Source of the DNA: Cymbomonas tetramitiformis | Taxonomy: Eukaryota > Chlorophyta > Pyramimonadophyceae > Pyramimonadales > Pyramimonadaceae | Length of the DNA stretch: 39,862 bases | Assembly: GCA_001247695.2 (NCBI GenBank) | Contig: LGRX02035492.1 | Coordinates: forward strand, 1-39,862 | Reading direction: 5' to 3' | Part shown: positions 39,055 through 39,862 of the stretch, piece by piece | How the letters are laid out: each line of letters opens with the position of its first letter | How positions within the stretch are numbered: position 1 is the first letter of the stretch | Notes under the pieces: generated by a model | Told to the model about the DNA's origin: nothing | The model's database searches: none | The model's input: the letters and a program-made list of their open reading frames with translations, nothing else | Translations under genes and position numbers: made by a program

Positions 39055-39220
39055 TGGCGGGCCGGCCCGGGGCCGTAGCTCACCACTCCGGGCCGCATGC
39101 GGGCCGATGGAATATATGGATGCGGGCCGTGACGTTTGATATGAAAATACCAAAATTTATGCAAAATCATGCGATTTTTACAATATCACCATACTTAAAA
39201 TTAAAATTTCGGGCAATTTT
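39055..39220 (-). repeat. GGCC-flanked AT-rich repeat, inverted relative of 20720-20945
   Basis: On the minus strand CCAAAATTGCCCG, AAATTTTAATTTTAAGTATGG and GATATTGTAAAAATCGCA parallel CTAAAATTGCCCG, AAAATTTTAATTTTATGTATGG and AATATCATAAAAATCGCA at 20771-20838. Both copies neighbour dense GGCC words (GGGCCGGCCCGGGGCC here; CTCGGCCACAGCC there). Confidence 0.5.
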
Positions 39221-39862
39221 GGAGGGAAGCAAGGATGGCATGCTCAACCTTCTTGACTTCCGCACACCCCAAGAGGTCGCGATGGCGCCACAAACCCAAA
39301 AAGATAAATCAGTCTAAAACTTATCACACCTCGACGCTCCTCAAAGTTTGTATGCATATCCAAGGTGAGTAGATTAAAATATGAAAACAAAGTGAGTCCG
39401 ATGTGGTTGGGTATCATCCCAAGCTAGGTTGCCCTAGACTTCCACATATAAAAAAGGTGCGTCCCTCCTCGCCATCGGAAAACCTGCGACACAAGCTGCA
39501 CACACCGAATACCGTGAGTTTGCATGTATGCGATAAACGAATTAAAAAATGAAAACAGCCAAACACTTCCGCAATCCCTTCACATATCACAGCAATCACA
39601 ATGGACACCCTTCCGGCCATGAGGCGAAGGAACGTTGAGAAAATTATGAGCAGTGGATGTCGGCAGCGAGCGCTTTATGCTTGAGCTAGCGTCAACGCCA
39701 ACGCCAACGGTAACCGTATCCACGATATCGATGGAAGATAAATTGATTATCTATTTTAATAATCCTGGAAATTACATTCACGATGACACGCGAGACGATG
39801 CGAGACGATATGACCGTCACGCTGGTTCAGATTTTTTTCGGGATTGATCATGGAGAGCGAGA
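39221..39862. other. Unassigned end of window
   Basis: A 122-codon plus frame (38949-39317) covers the repeat and is not credible as a gene. From 39320 to the end only short ORFs without recognisable motifs are present. Confidence 0.4.

Overview
The window looks like repeat-rich nuclear DNA of a eukaryote with a large, transposon-loaded genome. The support is short GT-AG introns (72 to 214 bp), an intact DDE-type CACTA (En/Spm-like, Tnp2) DNA transposon, satellites, microsatellites, MITE-like elements and very few host-like genes. Gene content (a MYND zinc finger protein, a divergent serine/threonine-type kinase, a Tnp2 transposase with DUF4218-like and DUF4216-like tails) does not fix the lineage. 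A TE-rich alga (for example a red macroalga) or a basidiomycete-like fungus would both fit, and this cannot be settled by eye.

Layout. 1-740 is a ~131-bp satellite, followed by a pair of GC-rich modules (839-1030). 1044-2315 holds six tRNA-like repeats on the minus strand, the last three in a ~319-bp tandem array. 2805-3044 is one copy of a 225-240 bp repeat ending in CTAG, and it abuts the 3' end of a MYND gene (3003-4124, minus). 4273-6268 is a nested inverted-repeat element full of hairpins, including a 185-bp tandem repeat. 6480-6860 is a broken second MYND gene. 7.0-9.0 kb is non-coding with TGTCGCA-rich repeats and a D-armless tRNA-like hairpin. 9.04-9.96 kb is a probable pseudogene and 9973-11271 an intact kinase gene (minus). 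A second satellite array with the same GC-rich modules runs 11282-13020. The first three exons of an unknown spliced gene follow (13065-13552, minus), then the second CTAG-ending repeat (13908-14132) and a GC-rich membrane-protein-like ORF (14132-15028). 15.0-23.2 kb is AT-rich, with microsatellites, a MITE, minisatellites and gene relics.

23279-31228 is the most complete unit: a 7,950-bp CACTA-type transposon with 28-bp terminal inverted repeats and 3-bp GGA target duplications. It has subterminal arrays of GAAGAC/GTCTTC motifs and two divergent genes. The Tnp2 transposase has nine exons and 1,065 residues with every reading phase closed. The second protein is an accessory, TnpA-like protein of unknown family. 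The genes are separated by four near-identical 305-bp repeats. All eight transposase introns and the accessory-gene intron carry the same GGAAGAC/GTCTTCC motif that fills the element ends. This is the most unusual observation in the window.

31.2-39.9 kb has no gene I can support. It contains a second copy of the MITE, a D-armless tRNA-like structure with a perfect B box and a T6 terminator (35517-35585), a cluster of five hairpins (38373-38633), and an inverted copy of a GGCC-flanked AT-rich repeat.
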